Of a stretch of DNA of 64,000 nt, positions 42,249 through 50,293 are shown one piece after another; position 1 is the stretch's first letter, and every line of letters starts with the position of its first letter. The notes beneath the pieces are model-generated. The model was given only the letters and a program-made list of their open reading frames with translations. It made no database searches and was not told the origin of the DNA. This DNA comes from Thermophilibacter provencensis (GTDB lineage Bacteria > Actinomycetota > Coriobacteriia > Coriobacteriales > Atopobiaceae), in assembly GCF_900128445.1 (NCBI RefSeq), contig NZ_LT671417.1, forward strand, positions 62,001 to 126,000. The letters are read 5' to 3'. The position numbers and the translations under genes are program-made.

Positions 42249-42299
42249 CTCCCGTTCTGTCACAATCAGGGACCGGAACTGCCCCAGACAGAACGGGAG
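42249..42299 (+). promoter_or_regulatory. Inverted repeat covering the ribosome binding site of the FKBP gene
   Basis: CTCCCGTTCTGTC (42249-42261) and GACAGAACGGGAG (42287-42299), 13-bp perfect; the right arm contains the GGGAG ribosome binding site 4 nt before the ATG at 42304. Folding in RNA would hide it. Confidence 0.5.
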
Positions 42300-42303
42300 A
42301 ACC

Positions 42304-42732
42304 ATGAGCAACGAGGGCAAGAAGGTCAAGGTCCACTACGTCGGCACGCTCGATGACGGCACGAAGTTCGACTCCTCGCGCGACCGCGGCGAGCCGCTCG
42401 CCTTCACCTGCATGGCCGGCCAGATGATCAAGGGCTTCGACGAGGCCGTGCGCGAGATGGAGGTCGGCCAGGTCGTCGACGTGCGCCTCGAGCCCGCCGA
42501 GGCCTACGGCGAGCGCGACGAGCGCCTCATCCAGACCGTCCCCGTGTCCGCCATGCCCGGTGCGGAGGCCCTCTCCGCCGGCGACCGCGTCATGCTCACC
42601 GCGCCGACCGGCCAGCCCTTCCCCGCCGTGGTGACGGTGGTGGAGAACGGCAACATCACCTTTGACATGAACCACGAGATGGCCGGCAAGACACTCAACT
42701 TCAACATCGAGCTCATCGAGGTCGAGGGCTAG
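42304..42732 (+). CDS. slyD: FKBP-type peptidyl-prolyl isomerase (SlyD-like)
   Basis: Cytosolic prolyl isomerase/chaperone, 142 residues. The FKBP half contains KVKVHYVGTLDDGTKFDSS and GQMIKGFDEAVREMEVGQVV; the inserted-flap (IF) chaperone domain (about 70-120, EAYGERDERLIQTVPVSAM) is characteristic of SlyD, and NHEMAGKTLNFNIELIEVEG closes the FKBP fold. No histidine-rich metal-binding tail as in E. coli SlyD. ATG 42304 is used as the family starts there. Confidence 0.92.
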   Translation: MSNEGKKVKVHYVGTLDDGTKFDSSRDRGEPLAFTCMAGQMIKGFDEAVREMEVGQVVDVRLEPAEAYGERDERLIQTVPVSAMPGAEALSAGDRVMLTAPTGQPFPAVVTVVENGNITFDMNHEMAGKTLNFNIELIEVEG

Positions 42733-42753
42733 CACAGGCGCCCATGCGGCACC

Positions 42754-42790
42754 GGCCCGTGACGTCGCAAGCGTCACGGGCCATTCTTTT
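42754..42790 (+). terminator. slyD terminator
   Basis: GGCCCGTGAC/GTCACGGGCC stem (42754-42763, 42773-42782) then ATTCTTTT. Confidence 0.85.
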
Positions 42791-42794
42791 CCTC

Positions 42795-42823
42795 TTGACA
42801 CGAACATTTGTTTGCAATATGGT
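42795..42823 (+). promoter_or_regulatory. Strong promoter upstream of the toxin-antitoxin genes
   Basis: TTGACA, 17-nt spacer, TATGGT. It is the best sigma-70-type promoter in the window. The first gene is 190 nt further on; the leader 42824-43012 holds no recognised gene. Confidence 0.65.
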
Positions 42824-43012
42824 TGTGCTACGGCCAGCGAAGGAATGCTGGGAGGCGCGCGACGGCGGGTCGCGGCCGCAGCGACGAGCGCATTGGATGG
42901 GTCGCCGAATCCGAACGTTCAGGTAGCGACCATCTCACACGAACAACCCAGTCTGATTCTCCCGTTTGTAGGGGCCATTTGCCCTTGAGTAATATAGGGG
43001 AAAGGTTATAGT

Positions 43013-43393
43013 ATGAGGTGGAACGTACAGACCGAATTAATTCGAAGCTGGCTTGATTCGCTCGACGAGCCCGTTGCGCTACGCGCTGCGGAAGCTCTAG
43101 AAGCCCTTGCCGCAGACGGCCCCGCGCTCGGACGTCCTCTCGTGGATTCCATCCACGGATCTTCGATTCACAACCTAAAGGAGCTGAGGCCAAGATCAGC
43201 CGGAAGGAGCGAGATAAGGATTCTCTTCGTCTTCGATGAAGACAGAAACGCCGTGACGCTTTTGGCGGGAGATAAGGCTGGCTTCCTCAAGCGAGGGCCG
43301 AAGTGGGGCAAGTGGTACAAGAAGGCAATACCAGAGGCAGAGCGACGCTATAGACGCTATCTCGAATGGAAGGATAACGGTGGACACACTTGA
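43013..43393 (+). CDS. HigB/RelE-type (Gp49-like) toxin
   Basis: 126-residue protein of the phage-derived Gp49/HigB group, ribosome-dependent mRNA interferases. Segments include WLDSLDEPVALRAAEALEAL, the GSSIHNLKELRPRSAGRSEI strand pair and IRILFVFDEDRNAVTLLAGD with the KAGFLKRGPKW end, as in HigB toxins; the basic Arg residues in the ELRP/GRSEIRI region are probable active-site residues. GGGGAAAGG lies before the ATG. It overlaps the antitoxin start by 14 nt. DNA here is AT-richer than the surroundings, consistent with acquisition. Confidence 0.88.
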   Translation: MRWNVQTELIRSWLDSLDEPVALRAAEALEALAADGPALGRPLVDSIHGSSIHNLKELRPRSAGRSEIRILFVFDEDRNAVTLLAGDKAGFLKRGPKWGKWYKKAIPEAERRYRRYLEWKDNGGHT

Positions 43394-43682
43394 CGACTTT
43401 ATTGCCCGCAGGGGCTTTGACCGGGAGGAGATTCACCGGGAGGCGCTCAAGCTCATAGCGGAGTGCCGAGCCTACGAGCTGCAGGAGGCGCGCAAGGCAG
43501 AGCACCTCACGCAGACGGACGTCGCCGAGCGCATGGGCATCAGCCAGGCGCGCGTCTCGGAGGTCGAGAGCGGTGACATCGGCTCGCTCAAGGTGAGCAC
43601 GCTCATGCGGTATGCCGAGGCGCTCGGCGGCACCTTCGAGGCCCTCATCCAGATTGGTGACAAGACCATCCGGCTCGCATGA
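43380..43682 (+). CDS. HigA-type Xre antitoxin
   Basis: 100-residue antitoxin and autorepressor. HTH in the C-terminal half: EHLTQTDVAERMGISQARVS, followed by EVESGDIGSLKVSTLMRYAE and ALGGTFEALIQIGDKT, typical of the XRE antitoxins paired with Gp49-like toxins. Starts at GTG 43380, inside the toxin's last codons, so translation is coupled. The N-terminal helix region (DFIARRGFDREEIHREALKL) likely contacts the toxin. Confidence 0.9.
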   Translation: MDTLDDFIARRGFDREEIHREALKLIAECRAYELQEARKAEHLTQTDVAERMGISQARVSEVESGDIGSLKVSTLMRYAEALGGTFEALIQIGDKTIRLA

Positions 43683-43728
43683 GCGCGGAGGGCGAGAAGG
43701 ACGAGGGGACGTCCTTCTCGCCCCGCGC
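43683..43728. terminator. Bidirectional terminator between higA and lacZ
   Basis: GCGCGGAGGGCGAGAAGGAC (43683-43702) opposite GTCCTTCTCGCCCCGCGC (43711-43728); both stop codons adjoin it. Confidence 0.75.
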
Positions 43729-46707
43729 CTACTCCCAGGAGACGAGGTAGCTGAGCTCGTAGTCCTCGCGGCAGTCGAAGCGATACTCCGGACGCGTGGC
43801 CGGGCCGCAGCTTCCCGTTCCGATGCCCATCTGGAAGGCCTGGACGGTCAGGTAGGTGCCCGTGCGGACCTCGTCCTCACGGTGGAGCATCCCGCGCAGC
43901 TCCTCGTCGGAGTAGGGCTTGACCCCCAGCTCGAAGGGCCGCGAGACGGCCGTGATCTGCACGCGACGCTCCCCGTCCGAGAGTCGGACGTACTGGCAGT
44001 CCATGCGGTTGCCGCTCTCCTGGGGCCGGATGTTGGGCTCGGTCATGTCCTCCACCCGGCAGCTCACGCGCGCGACCTGCGCCTGCTCGCACATGTCACG
44101 GTAGGACTCGCCGTTGCGCCCGAGGTAGTCGACCTCGTCCCAGGAGGGGTCAAGCCGGTAGCACATGCCGAAGCGCGGCAGGTCACCCCGCCCGCGCTCG
44201 CAGTGGAGACGAGCGGTCACGAGCACGCCCGCCGCCACCGCCTCGTACGTTGTGGTACAGAGGAACTGGTGGCGGGGCAGCGCGAGGCGCGTCGTGACGA
44301 CGACGCTCCCCTCGCCGCGAGAGACGCCCACGACCTCGCGGCATACGTCGTAGAACTCCTCGAGAGGCCGGTTTCCCGCGAGGTCGCGGTCGTTGTCCGT
44401 GGAGACGCGCGTCAGAAGGAGCGGCTCGGCCGCGGGAGCCATCACGCCGGGCAGAGCCAGGCCCTTCTCGCCGACCTCGCAACCCTCCGGGAACGACGCG
44501 CGGCGCTCGAGCAGGCCCGCGTCCAATGGCGCCATCTCGGTGAGCGCCATCTGCTCGCGTGACACCTCCTCGCCCGTCTCACGTCGGGTGACCGACACCG
44601 TGACCCATCTCATCCGGTTGCGCCGCAGGCCCTCGTCCTCGTCGGCCGCCCCCTGCTCGGTCGGCCGCACCAGGAGGGACTGCTGTCGGAGCGGGTCGAC
44701 GTCGCACACGAGCTCCGCAACGCCCCCGTCGCTCCACTCGAAGCGCAGGGTGAACGCATCCCCCGGCGTGAAGGAGGTCGCGTTGAACACCATGAAGAAG
44801 TCCCCGCCCACGTGTCGCACGCGGAGCGGCCGATAGGCGTGGCGCACCACGCGCGCGCCCGTCGAGGGCGTGCGGTCGGGATAGAAGATCCCGTCGCAGC
44901 AGAAGTTGCCGTCGTGCTCCCACTCGCCGTGGTCGCCGCCGTAGGTGTAGCCGCCGCCCTCGTGCAGCACCGCATGGTCGGCCATCTCCCACACGCAGCC
45001 GCCCGCGAGCGCCTCATGCGCGTAGATCTGCCGCCAGTAGTCCTCGATGCCGCCCGGGCCCACTCCCATGGCGTGCGCATACTCGCAGAGTACGTACGGC
45101 CGGTCGTTGAGCCGCCGCACGCTCGAGCGGCCCTCCCCCACCGATATCACGCGCTCGACCGTGGGATACATCTCGCTTCCAACGTCGTACGCGCGCCGGC
45201 GCGAGTGAATGGCGCCCTCATAGTGCACCGGCAGGCCCGAGCGCGAGCGCAGCAGCTCGTACATGGCGTCGGCGTTGCAGCCGCCTCCCGACTCGTTGCC
45301 CAGGCTCCACATGATCACGCAGGGATGCAGCTTGTCCCGCTCGAAGAGGCGGTCGGCGCGGTCGAGGTAGCGCTCCCGCCAGCGGGCGTCACGCGTGATC
45401 CGGCCGTGGCTCGGCGGAACCCTCCCCACGAGCGCCCCGTGGGTCTCAAGATCCGCCTCGTCAATCACGTAGACACCCAGCTCGTCGCAGAGCTCGAGGA
45501 GCAGGGGGTCGGGAGGGTAATGAGAGGTGCGAATGGTGTCGATGTTGTGCCGCTTGCAGAGGAGCGCGTCACGCTCTATCTGCGCGGGGGTCATCGCGTA
45601 GCCCGCCTCGGGCGTGGTGTCGTGATGGTTGACGCCGTGAAGCTTGACCGGCCGCCCGTTCACGAGCAGCCGTCTGCCGTCAACCCGCACCTCGCGAAAG
45701 CCCACGCGACAGCGGACGCACTCGGACGCCGTCTCAACGTAGAGGTCGTAGAGAGCGGGGGTCTCCGCCGTCCACTCGCGCACGTCGAGCCCGTCAAAGG
45801 AGAGCTCGACCCTCCGGTCATGCGTCGAGGCGGCAGCCGTCCGCTCGAGCCCATGGCCCCGCAGCGTGACGCGCGCCTCGCCATCGTCGAGGAGGGTCAC
45901 GCCCACGCAGAGGCGGTAGCGCACCCTGCCCGCACGCTCTTCTCGCCTCACGGTGGTCGAGACGTCCCAGACGCTCGAGAGGGTCACCTCGCGCAGCAGC
46001 ACGTCGCGGAATATCCCGTTGTTGCGGAACATGTCCTGGCACTCGAGGTAGCTCCCCGTGCACCAACGCCGCACCACGACGAGCAGCTCGTTCTCGCCGA
46101 CGCGCTGGAACGGGGTGAGGTTGAACTCCGCGGTGTTGTGCGAGCCCTCCGCGTAGCCCACGCGCCTGCCGTTGCAGTAGAGGTCGATGCAGCTCGCCAC
46201 GCCGAGGAACGAGACGACGTGCCCGGACGCCATCTCATGCGACGAGAGCCCGAAGACGGTCCGATACACGCCGACGAAGTTGTACTCGTCGACGGGATGG
46301 TACACGCGCGGCCCGACGCTCCCCTCGCCCATGAGCGAGAAGACCGGCCCCACCGGCTCCGTCGTGGGAATGCGCGGCGGGTCGAAGGGGAACTGATAGC
46401 GAAGGTTCACGTAGAACGGCCGGTCGTAGCCCTGGAACTGCCAGCAGCCGGGCACGGAGACGCGGCCCCACGCCACGGCGTCGGTATCCAGCTCGTCCGG
46501 CAGCTCGGCGGGGCGTGGGTAGAAGCGGAAGTCCCACTCCCCGCTCAGGCACCGCACAAGCGTGGAGCCGTAGCGCCGCTCGACCGTCGTCACCGCCTCG
46601 CTCGAGGCGCGATTGGGATACGGAACGAAGTAGCTCCGCCCCGGCAGCCGGTTGACCTCCAGGACTCGAGCATCGGCATAGTCAACCTTGTCGAGCTCGT
46701 ATCTCAT
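43729..46707 (-). CDS. lacZ: Beta-galactosidase, GH2 (LacZ type)
   Basis: Hydrolyses terminal beta-galactosides; no signal peptide, so intracellular. 992 residues, full length. Order: sugar-binding domain (WQFQGYDRPFYVNLRYQFPF), immunoglobulin-like domain, TIM barrel (GVNHHDTTPEAGYAMTPAQI; acid/base Glu in CVIMWSLGNESGGG; nucleophile Glu in PYVLCEYAHAMGVGPGG), then the C-terminal small-chain domain (PLRVRHVGGDFFMVFN to FGMCYRLDPSWDEVDYLGRN). Start at 46707 (MRYELDKVDY) with GGAGGGG upstream; the frame extends further without family character. No lactose permease or regulator adjoins it. Confidence 0.95.
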   Translation of the reverse strand: MRYELDKVDYADARVLEVNRLPGRSYFVPYPNRASSEAVTTVERRYGSTLVRCLSGEWDFRFYPRPAELPDELDTDAVAWGRVSVPGCWQFQGYDRPFYVNLRYQFPFDPPRIPTTEPVGPVFSLMGEGSVGPRVYHPVDEYNFVGVYRTVFGLSSHEMASGHVVSFLGVASCIDLYCNGRRVGYAEGSHNTAEFNLTPFQRVGENELLVVVRRWCTGSYLECQDMFRNNGIFRDVLLREVTLSSVWDVSTTVRREERAGRVRYRLCVGVTLLDDGEARVTLRGHGLERTAAASTHDRRVELSFDGLDVREWTAETPALYDLYVETASECVRCRVGFREVRVDGRRLLVNGRPVKLHGVNHHDTTPEAGYAMTPAQIERDALLCKRHNIDTIRTSHYPPDPLLLELCDELGVYVIDEADLETHGALVGRVPPSHGRITRDARWRERYLDRADRLFERDKLHPCVIMWSLGNESGGGCNADAMYELLRSRSGLPVHYEGAIHSRRRAYDVGSEMYPTVERVISVGEGRSSVRRLNDRPYVLCEYAHAMGVGPGGIEDYWRQIYAHEALAGGCVWEMADHAVLHEGGGYTYGGDHGEWEHDGNFCCDGIFYPDRTPSTGARVVRHAYRPLRVRHVGGDFFMVFNATSFTPGDAFTLRFEWSDGGVAELVCDVDPLRQQSLLVRPTEQGAADEDEGLRRNRMRWVTVSVTRRETGEEVSREQMALTEMAPLDAGLLERRASFPEGCEVGEKGLALPGVMAPAAEPLLLTRVSTDNDRDLAGNRPLEEFYDVCREVVGVSRGEGSVVVTTRLALPRHQFLCTTTYEAVAAGVLVTARLHCERGRGDLPRFGMCYRLDPSWDEVDYLGRNGESYRDMCEQAQVARVSCRVEDMTEPNIRPQESGNRMDCQYVRLSDGERRVQITAVSRPFELGVKPYSDEELRGMLHREDEVRTGTYLTVQAFQMGIGTGSCGPATRPEYRFDCREDYELSYLVSWE

Positions 46708-46749
46708 CGCACACCCACCCCTCCGGTAAAAGCACCGTCCGAGCCAGGA

Positions 46750-46833
46750 GGCCCGGCGGGCTCTTCTCGCCGCGAGTTCTTGCCGCGCCCTTTGCGGCAA
46801 GCTGCCCGAGCGCCGAGAAGAGCCCGCCGGGCC
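46750..46833 (-). terminator. metY terminator, 20-bp palindrome with repeated inner hairpin
   Basis: GGCCCGGCGGGCTCTTCTCG (46750-46769) and exact inverse (46814-46833), enclosing CTTGCCGC/GCGGCAAG. The inner 40 nt (46776-46815) match 6096-6135 in the leuB terminator with two differences. Six nt after the metY stop. Confidence 0.7.
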
Positions 46834-46838
46834 ACCCC

Positions 46839-48122
46839 CTAGATCGTGGCGAGCGCCTGCTCGATGTCGGCGATAAGGTCCTCGGTGCCCTCGAGGCCGC
46901 ACGAGAAGCGCACCATGGCGGGCGAGATGCCGGCCGCGGCCAGCTCCTCGTCGGTCATCTGGCGGTGCGTGGAGGACGCCGGGTGCAGGCAGCAGGTGCG
47001 GGCGTCGGCCACGTGCGTCTCGATGGCGGCGAGGCTCAGGGCGGCCATGAACTTCTCGGCAGCCGCGCGGCCGCCGGCCAGCTCAAAGGAGACCACGCCC
47101 GAGCCGCCCTCGGGCAGGTACTTCTGTGCGAGGGCATGGTACGGGTCGGACGCGAGATGCGGGAAGCGCACGGAGACGACCTTGTCGCTCTTCTCGAGGT
47201 ACTCCGCCACGGCCAGGCCGTTCCTGAAGTGCTGCGGCATGCGCACGTGCAGGCTCTCGAGGCCAATGTTGAGGTAGAAGGCGTTCTGCGGGCTCTGGAT
47301 GGAGCCGAGGTCGCGCATGAGCTGCGAGGTTGCCTTGGTGATGAAGGCACCGGCCTGACCGAACTTCTCGGCATAGACGATGCCGTGGTAGGACTCGTCG
47401 GGGGTGGTGAGGCCGGGGAACTTCTCGGCGTGCGCCATCCAGTCGAAGTTGCCCGAGTCCACGATGGCGCCGCCCACGCCCACGCCGTGACCGTCCATGT
47501 ACTTGGTGGTGGAGTGGGTCACGATGTCGGCGCCCCACTCGATGGGACGGCAGAAGACGGGCGTGGCGAAGGTGTTGTCCACGATCAGGGGCACGCCGTG
47601 GTCGTGCGCCGCCCTGGCGAAGAGCTCGATGTCGAGCACGTCGAGCGCGGGGTTGGCGATCGTCTCGCCGAAGACGGCGCGCGTGTTGGGACGGAAGGCC
47701 GCCGCGAGCTCCTCCTCGGTCGCCGTGGGCGAGACGAACGTGGACTCGACGCCCATCTTGGCCATGGTGTGGGCGATGAGGTTGTAGGTGCCGCCGTAGA
47801 TGGCCGAGCTCGCCACGATGTGGCTGCCCGCCTCGCAGATGTTGAAGAGCGCGAAGAAGTTGGCCGCCTGGCCGGAGCTCGTGAGCATGGCCGCGGCGCC
47901 GCCCTCGAGCGCGCAGATCTTGCCCGCGACGCCGTCATTGGTGGGGTTCTGAAGGCGCGTGTAGAAGTAGCCCTCGGCCTCGAGGTCAAAGAGCTGGCCC
48001 ATGTGCTCGGACGTGTCGTACTTGAACGTGGTGGACTGGACGATGGGAATCTGGCGCGGCTCGCCGTCGCCGGGGGTGTAGCCGGCCTGGACGCAGCGGG
48101 TCGCGATGCTCTGGTCTGCCAT
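46839..48122 (-). CDS. metY: O-acetylhomoserine sulfhydrylase
   Basis: PLP enzyme that makes homocysteine from O-acetylhomoserine and sulfide, or methionine from methanethiol. 427 residues. N-terminal ATRCVQAGYTPGDGEPRQIP and IVQSTTFKYDTSEHMGQLFD, YTRLQNPTNDGVAGKICALE, the Schiff-base Lys in VTHSTTKYMDGHGVGVGG, and the C-terminal TCCLHPASSTHRQM are all typical of the MET17/MetY group rather than MetB/MetC. ATG at 48122 follows GAGGAGTCCC. With MalY this gives two sulfur-amino-acid enzymes in the window. No SAM riboswitch was seen upstream. Confidence 0.95.
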   Translation of the reverse strand: MADQSIATRCVQAGYTPGDGEPRQIPIVQSTTFKYDTSEHMGQLFDLEAEGYFYTRLQNPTNDGVAGKICALEGGAAAMLTSSGQAANFFALFNICEAGSHIVASSAIYGGTYNLIAHTMAKMGVESTFVSPTATEEELAAAFRPNTRAVFGETIANPALDVLDIELFARAAHDHGVPLIVDNTFATPVFCRPIEWGADIVTHSTTKYMDGHGVGVGGAIVDSGNFDWMAHAEKFPGLTTPDESYHGIVYAEKFGQAGAFITKATSQLMRDLGSIQSPQNAFYLNIGLESLHVRMPQHFRNGLAVAEYLEKSDKVVSVRFPHLASDPYHALAQKYLPEGGSGVVSFELAGGRAAAEKFMAALSLAAIETHVADARTCCLHPASSTHRQMTDEELAAAGISPAMVRFSCGLEGTEDLIADIEQALATI

Positions 48123-48220
48123 GGGACTCCTCTCGGGTAGGTGCCGCGGTTGCGGCACCCCCATGATATTCCCAGTCGCCCGCTCGCGTTTCGCGCGGCG
48201 GCAAAGTGGAAACACGCGCA

Positions 48221-48303
48221 GGGCACCTGACAAAGGTGACAGGGCCAACTGTCATGAACTCGTCGTTCATGACAGTTGGCCCTGTCACCTTTGTCAGGTG
48301 CCC
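48221..48303. repeat. REP-like repeat as a 39-bp perfect palindrome
   Basis: Arms 48221-48259 and 48265-48303, identical over 39 bp with a 5-nt loop; each arm contains TGACAAAGGTGACAGGG and CTGTCATGAAC. Lies 3 nt after the rpiR-type gene's stop and 98 nt upstream of metY, so probably its terminator. Confidence 0.9.
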
Positions 48304-48306
48304 CCG

Positions 48307-49188
48307 TCAGGCGCCGAAGACCTCGCCCGGGACGCCCTTGTCCTCGCCGAGCGACTTCCAGAGCAGGCCCGCGCGCGCCTCGAAGTTGGGCACGTCAGAG
48401 CAGAGCAGCAGGAAGATGACCTCGATGATGAAGTTGATCGAGTTGTGAGAGAAGGGCAGGTTGCTGTTGAGCATCCTGTCGAGGGTGGCCGCCTGCAGGA
48501 CGCACGTCGCCCGACACGCGAGGGGCGAGTCGGGGATGTTGGTGATCACGATGGAGGGGGTCCTCGAGTCGATGACGTTGTCCATCATCTTGTTGAGACG
48601 CTTCGAGTGACCGGACTTGGAGATGAAGACGATCACGTCGCGAGGCGTGAGGGAGAGCGAGGAGAGCATCATCGCCTCGGTCGTGGGGGCGCAGTGCGTC
48701 CTGAGCCCGAGCTGGGCGATGAGGAACGACGCCGAGAGGGCGGCGGGGATGGTGTTGCCCACGGCGGCAAAGACGATCGAGTCCGCCTGCTCGAGGAGGT
48801 GCACCGCCGCGATCAGGTCCTTCTCGTCAACGAGCCTCAGGGTGTCGTGAAGCTCGCGGCTCTTTGCGCTGAGGACGGTCTCCATCGCGCCCCGCGGGTC
48901 GTCGAGCGCGATGCGCATCGAGGGGAGCTCGCCGGCATCCGCCGCGACGCCGTTCTCGTGCTGCATGGCGTCGCGAAGCTTGGTGAAGCTCTCGTAGCCG
49001 AGATGGCGCACGAAGCGAGAGACCGTCGCGGCAGACGTCTCGCTGCGCGCCGCGATCTCACGCGTAGTCATGGAGGGAATGTCACCCTGATTGGCCATCA
49101 TGAAATCGGCGATGAGCTTCTCGCTCTCGCTCATGCGGTCGTACAGGGAACAGATCTCGTTGATGACGCTGCCTCTACGCTGCTGCAT
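48307..49188 (-). CDS. RpiR/MurR family transcriptional regulator
   Basis: 293 residues: N-terminal RpiR HTH (about 1-75; MSESEKLIADFMMANQGDIP, ARSETSAATVSRFVRHLGYE) and C-terminal SIS sugar-phosphate-binding domain (LLEQADSIVFAAVGNTIPAA, DVIVFISKSGHSKRLNKMMD, VITNIPDSPLA). ATG 49188 is chosen over the one 30 nt upstream because a GGTGGGAG site and the domain edge fit. Final gene of the PTS/aldolase run on the same strand, so it is the likely regulator, sensing a ketose phosphate. Confidence 0.9.
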   Translation of the reverse strand: MQQRRGSVINEICSLYDRMSESEKLIADFMMANQGDIPSMTTREIAARSETSAATVSRFVRHLGYESFTKLRDAMQHENGVAADAGELPSMRIALDDPRGAMETVLSAKSRELHDTLRLVDEKDLIAAVHLLEQADSIVFAAVGNTIPAALSASFLIAQLGLRTHCAPTTEAMMLSSLSLTPRDVIVFISKSGHSKRLNKMMDNVIDSRTPSIVITNIPDSPLACRATCVLQAATLDRMLNSNLPFSHNSINFIIEVIFLLLCSDVPNFEARAGLLWKSLGEDKGVPGEVFGA

Positions 49189-49229
49189 GGTGCTCCCACC
49201 CCTCAGGTTGGGGGACATGATAGCAAAGA

Positions 49230-49250
49230 GGGGACCCGGCGACGGGCCCC
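49230..49250 (-). terminator. Hairpin between aldolase and rpiR genes
   Basis: GGGGACCCG/CGGGCCCC with GCGA loop, followed on the minus strand by CTCTTT; probably partial terminator after the aldolase. Confidence 0.6.
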
Positions 49251-49301
49251 CTCCTGTCTCACGTCAGCGAAATAACTGGAACGCCGTGCGGTTCTTCTCG
49301 C

Positions 49302-50204
49302 CTACGCGAGGTCCTGACGCCACTGCGGGGTGACGGGGTCGCGATAGTACTTCGCGGCGCCCACGCAGTTGAAGAGGTCCATCTTGTGACGGATGACGGC
49401 CTTACCGGCCTCGATGCACTCCGGGAAGAGGTTGTTGGGATCCCAGCCGGAGCCCTCCTGCGAGAGGATCTCGCGAGCCTTGATGAAGAAGGCGCTCTTG
49501 TAGTCGGAGGAGATGTTCACCTTCTGGATGCCGATCTCGACGGCCTCGGCGATCTCGGAGTCGGGGTTGCCCGAGCCGCCGTGGAGGACGAGCGGAAGGT
49601 CCACCTTCTCCTTGATTGCCTTGAGCACGTCCATGCGCAGCTTCGGCGTGACGCCCTTGGGATAGAGGCCGTGGCAGGTGCCTATGGCGACGGCGAGGGT
49701 GTCCACGCCGGTCTCCTCGACGAACTTCTTGGCGTCGTCGGGGTCGGTGTAGATGACCTCGGTCATGCCGCCCTCGATGGAGGTGCCGGTGTCACCGATG
49801 GTGCCCAGCTCGCCCTCGACGGAGACGTTGACCATGTGGGCGTAGCGCACGACCTCGGCGGTCTTGGCGATGTTCTCCTCGAAGGGGAGCGCGGAGCCGT
49901 CGATCATGACGGAGGTGAAGCCGTCGTGGATGGCGCGCATGATGCTCTCGATGCTGTCGCCGTGGTCCATGTGGATGACGAAGGGCACGGGGCTGTTGGA
50001 GCAGCGGGCGACCATGTACTTCACGAAATCGTCCTTGCAGTACGCGAGCTCGGTGGGGTGCACGGCGATGATCGCGGGGGCGTCCATCTCCTCGGCGGTC
50101 TCGACCACCGTGCGGAACAGGTTGCTCTCGGAGACGTTATAGGCGCCCACGGCGAAGTGGTTGGCCTTGGCCACCTCGAGCATCTGTGACATGTTGATGA
50201 GCAT
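49302..50204 (-). CDS. Class II ketose-bisphosphate aldolase (GatY/KbaY/FbaA-like), copy 1
   Basis: Zinc-dependent aldolase that splits a ketose (bis)phosphate to dihydroxyacetone phosphate and an aldehyde. 300 residues. Zinc and catalytic features: FVIHMDHGDSIESIMRAI (catalytic Asp, first His), SVEGELGTIGDTG, GTCHGLYPKG (second His), LPLVLHGGSGNPDSEIAEAV (third His, phosphate loop) and VNISSDYK. Start ATG 50204 follows AAGGAGAAAACAG. Its sister gene lies upstream at 50294; the two are clearly diverged, so different substrates or a hetero-oligomer are possible. Confidence 0.92.
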   Translation of the reverse strand: MLINMSQMLEVAKANHFAVGAYNVSESNLFRTVVETAEEMDAPAIIAVHPTELAYCKDDFVKYMVARCSNSPVPFVIHMDHGDSIESIMRAIHDGFTSVMIDGSALPFEENIAKTAEVVRYAHMVNVSVEGELGTIGDTGTSIEGGMTEVIYTDPDDAKKFVEETGVDTLAVAIGTCHGLYPKGVTPKLRMDVLKAIKEKVDLPLVLHGGSGNPDSEIAEAVEIGIQKVNISSDYKSAFFIKAREILSQEGSGWDPNNLFPECIEAGKAVIRHKMDLFNCVGAAKYYRDPVTPQWRQDLA

Positions 50205-50293
50205 CTGTTTTCTCCTTAGTCGTTCCTTGGTTGAAACCATATGTCCCAGCCCCTGGCGGGGCGTGAAACCAGTCCGGGCGGGCGCCTCCCTCC

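Noticed and set aside
48123-48220. SAM riboswitch upstream of metY
   Set aside because: The leader is under 100 nt and shows no multi-stem structure with terminator.
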